The translations under genes were made by a program, and so were the position numbers. The notes below the pieces were generated by a model that saw only the letters and a program-made list of their open reading frames with translations, did no database searches and had not been told where the DNA came from. Shown piece after piece: positions 5,977 to 8,152 of a stretch of 8,152 nucleotides of DNA. Origin of the DNA: Hyphomicrobiales bacterium (lineage in GTDB: Bacteria; Pseudomonadota; Alphaproteobacteria; Rhizobiales; Beijerinckiaceae); the NCBI GenBank assembly GCA_028290085.1, contig JAQGKN010000498.1, positions 1 through 8,152 of the forward strand, written 5' to 3'. Position 1 is the stretch's first letter; every line of letters starts with the position of its first letter.

Positions 5977-8091
5977 ATGGCCACGAAAAACAAATTCGAC
6001 AAGCTTGCTTCAGCCCACATCGCGGATGCCAAGATCCTGCGTGGCCAGGGCGGTGAAACGCATCAGGTCTCGGGCGGCGATGTGCCCGTGCTCACGACGC
6101 AGCAAGGCGCGCCTGTCTCCGACGACCAGAACTCACTGCGCGTGGGTGCACGCGGACCGACGCTGCTGGAAGACTTCCATTTCCGCGAAAAGATTTTTCA
6201 TTTCGATCACGAACGCATCCCCGAACGCGTCGTCCACGCGCGCGGTGTCGGCGCGCATGGATATTTCGAAACCTACGAGTCCCTGTCGGACATCACGCGC
6301 GCTGACGTCTTCCAGCGCGCCGGAGAGAAGACCCCGGCTTTCGTGCGTTTTTCGACGGTGGCGGGCAACAAGGGCTCGGCGGATCTCGCGCGCGACGTGC
6401 GCGGCTTCGCAGTAAAAATTTATACCAAGCAGGGCAATTGGGACATCGTGGGCAACAACATCCCGGTGTTCTTCATTCAGGACGCCATCAAGTTTCCTGA
6501 CCTCATCCATGCAGCCAAGGCAGAGCCGGATCGCGGCTTTCCGCAGGCGCAGACGGCTCATGATAATTTCTGGGACTTCATCTCACTGACGCCCGAATCG
6601 ATCAACATGGCCATGTGGATCATGTCGGACAGGACGATCCCGCGTTCGCTGCGCTTCATGGAGGGGTTCGGCGTTCACACGTTCCGCATGGTCAATGATG
6701 CCGGCAAATCGACCTTCGTGAAATTCCACTGGAAGCCGAAGCTCGGCATGCAGTCGGTGGTGTGGAACGAGGCCGTGAAGTTGAATGGCGCGGACCCGGA
6801 TTTCCATCGCCGTGATTTGTGGAACGCCATCCAGAGCGGTGACTTTCCGGAGTGGGAACTCGGGCTGCAATTGTTCGATGATGATTTCGCCGACAAGTTC
6901 CCCTTCGACGTTCTCGACGCCACCAAGATCATTCCAGAAGAGGACGTGCCGATCCGCATCGTCGGCCGCCTCGTGCTGGATCGCGTCGTCGACAACTTCT
7001 TCGCAGAGACGGAGCAGGTCGCCTTCGGTACGGGAAATATCGTTCCCGGCATCGACTTCACCAACGATCCGTTGCTGCAAGGCCGCAACTTCTCCTATCT
7101 CGACACGCAACTGAAGCGGCTCGGCAGCACCAATTTTACGCATATTCCAATCAATGCGCCCAAGTGCCCCTTCCACACTTTCCAGCAGGATGGGCATATG
7201 GCGATGATCAATCCGAAGGGTCGCGCCAATTACGAACCCAATTCGTGGGGCGGCGCTATGGGCGGCCCGCGCGAGACGCCGGATGGATTCCACACCTTCG
7301 AAGCGCAGGAGAATGGCGCCAAGGTGCGCGTGCGTGGCGAGAAATTCGCCGATCATTACAGCCAGGCGCGGCAGTTCTTCATCAGCCAGAATGCGACCGA
7401 GCAGACGCACATCAAGGACGCCTTTGTGTTCGAACTGAGCAAGGTCGAAACGCTGGAGATCCGAGCGCGTGTCGTGTCGCATCTGATGAATGTGGACAAG
7501 GATCTCGCGAGCAAAGTCGCCGATGGTCTCGGCCTCACCAAGATGCCGAAAGCGGCCGAGCCCGCGCGCAAGATCATCGACGATCTCGCACCTTCACCCA
7601 AGCTCAGCATCATCGAGAACGGCCCCAAGGACTTCAAGGGCCGCAAGATCGGCGTTTTGGTCACGGATGGAACCGACGCGGCGCTGCTGAAGGCGCTGGA
7701 GCAGGCGGTGAAAGCCGAAGGCGCGATGCTGGAACTGATCGCGCCCAAGGTCGGCGGCTTCACGGCGAGCGATGGCACGATGATGCCCGCGCAACAACGC
7801 ATCAACGGCGGCCCATCAATTCTCTACGATGCCGTCGCCATTCTGGCATCGGCCGATGGGTGCAAGATGCTTGCGGGCGAGGCGACGGCGAAGGATTTCG
7901 TGAGCGATGCCTTCGCCCATGCGAAGTTCATTGCATTTGCCGGTTCCGCCAAGCCGATGCTGGACAAAGCCGGCGTCGTGATGGACGGCGGCTGCATGGA
8001 AATCGCCAGTGCGGCCGATGCAAAGAAATTCGTGCAAGCATGCCGCAAGGTGCGTTTCTGGAGCCGCGAACCGAACGTTCACGCGCTTTAA
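5977..8091 (+). CDS. katE: Large-subunit (clade 2, HPII-like) monofunctional catalase
   Basis: The product is 704 residues and disproportionates hydrogen peroxide to water and oxygen in the cytoplasm. Core residues are distal His87 ([15 protein letters not shown]), Asn160 ([10 protein letters not shown]) and haem-ligand Tyr374 (NFSYLDTQ). The spacings of 73 and 287 residues from the His equal those of E. coli HPII (His128, Asn201, Tyr415). A flavodoxin/amidotransferase-like C-terminal domain (about 555-701, starting at [11 protein letters not shown]) marks the large-subunit type. The N-terminal arm is about 40 residues shorter than in HPII. By the same spacing, HPII His392, which cross-links to the haem-ligand Tyr, corresponds to Gly351 here ([10 protein letters not shown]). 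The start is ATG 5977 with GGAG at 5968-5971. It lies 114 nt after the cytochrome gene; I found no EcfG-type or clear OxyR-type site upstream, and read-through from the operon is possible. A strong terminator follows. Confidence 0.95.
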   Translation: MATKNKFDKLASAHIADAKILRGQGGETHQVSGGDVPVLTTQQGAPVSDDQNSLRVGARGPTLLEDFHFREKIFHFDHERIPERVVHARGVGAHGYFETYESLSDITRADVFQRAGEKTPAFVRFSTVAGNKGSADLARDVRGFAVKIYTKQGNWDIVGNNIPVFFIQDAIKFPDLIHAAKAEPDRGFPQAQTAHDNFWDFISLTPESINMAMWIMSDRTIPRSLRFMEGFGVHTFRMVNDAGKSTFVKFHWKPKLGMQSVVWNEAVKLNGADPDFHRRDLWNAIQSGDFPEWELGLQLFDDDFADKFPFDVLDATKIIPEEDVPIRIVGRLVLDRVVDNFFAETEQVAFGTGNIVPGIDFTNDPLLQGRNFSYLDTQLKRLGSTNFTHIPINAPKCPFHTFQQDGHMAMINPKGRANYEPNSWGGAMGGPRETPDGFHTFEAQENGAKVRVRGEKFADHYSQARQFFISQNATEQTHIKDAFVFELSKVETLEIRARVVSHLMNVDKDLASKVADGLGLTKMPKAAEPARKIIDDLAPSPKLSIIENGPKDFKGRKIGVLVTDGTDAALLKALEQAVKAEGAMLELIAPKVGGFTASDGTMMPAQQRINGGPSILYDAVAILASADGCKMLAGEATAKDFVSDAFAHAKFIAFAGSAKPMLDKAGVVMDGGCMEIASAADAKKFVQACRKVRFWSREPNVHAL

Positions 8092-8096
8092 CACAT

Positions 8097-8134
8097 AAGG
8101 GCGGACGAGCACGAAGCTCAGCCGCCCTTTTTTT
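8097..8134 (+). terminator. Rho-independent terminator of the catalase gene
   Basis: AAGGGCGG (8097-8104) pairs with CCGCCCTT (8122-8129). An inner stem GAGC (8107-8110) with GCTC (8116-8119) closes a 5-base loop, and a run of seven T spans 8128-8134. It begins 5 nt after the catalase stop codon. Confidence 0.92.
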
Positions 8135-8137
8135 ATC

Positions 8138-8152
8138 AGAGGAGAAGTTTAA
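8138..8152 (+). promoter_or_regulatory. Possible ribosome-binding site of a gene starting beyond the window
   Basis: The purine-rich AGAGGAGAAG directly after the terminator resembles a strong Shine-Dalgarno sequence. A start codon would have to lie just past position 8152. Only 3 nt separate it from the T-run, so any transcript using it must come from read-through or from a start very close by. Confidence 0.25.

Noticed and set aside
6583..7482. A 299-codon minus-strand open frame inside the catalase gene
   Set aside because: It is antisense to an intact catalase with all catalytic residues, and its translation shows no family motif.

Overview
The window looks like chromosomal DNA of an alphaproteobacterium, probably in or near Hyphomicrobiales (Rhizobiales). 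The reasons are a GC-rich composition with GC-rich third codon positions, an EcfG-type general-stress promoter (GGAAC-N16-CGTT), and gene types common in that group: a PrmB-type methyltransferase, a DUF427 protein, an exported PRC-barrel protein, and a Tat-exported molybdenum hydroxylase with its own cytochrome c. The lineage call is inference; there is no rRNA or phylogenetic marker search behind it. I see no tRNA, rRNA, CRISPR array, insertion sequence, phage gene or integrase.

Layout. Positions 1-1106 are on the minus strand: a DUF427 protein (708-1106) followed by the N-terminal 192 codons of a PrmB-type protein glutamine methyltransferase (577 to the window edge), whose start overlaps the stop of a possible 19-codon leader ORF. 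A divergent intergenic region follows (about 1107-1278). From 1279 onward everything is on the plus strand: an unrecognised single-pass membrane protein (1279-1899); an EcfG-type promoter (1933-1957) driving an exported PRC-barrel protein (2026-2508); a tight three-gene operon (2609-5862); and a large-subunit KatE-type catalase (5977-8091) that ends in a strong intrinsic terminator (8097-8134). The last 18 bases hold a purine-rich ribosome-binding-site-like stretch that may belong to a gene starting beyond the window.

How the genes work together. The operon encodes a periplasmic molybdenum hydroxylase of the isoquinoline 1-oxidoreductase / aldehyde dehydrogenase (IorAB-like) group. It consists of a [2Fe-2S] subunit without a signal peptide, a molybdopterin subunit with a twin-arginine signal that probably carries its partner across the membrane, and a Sec-exported diheme cytochrome c that is the likely electron acceptor toward the respiratory chain. 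The genes are separated by 3 nt and then overlap by 4 nt (ATGA), which indicates translational coupling. The substrate cannot be told from sequence. The catalase has all core catalytic residues at exactly HPII-like spacing but has glycine where E. coli HPII has the His that cross-links to the haem-ligand Tyr. The catalase and the PRC-barrel gene would fit a stress-response neighbourhood, but only the PRC-barrel gene shows a recognisable stress promoter.

Most of this is ordinary housekeeping and metabolic content. I did not find a clearly new system. The best leads are the Mo hydroxylase of unknown substrate, the EcfG promoter, the catalase substitution, the membrane protein of unknown function, and several well-formed leader hairpins.
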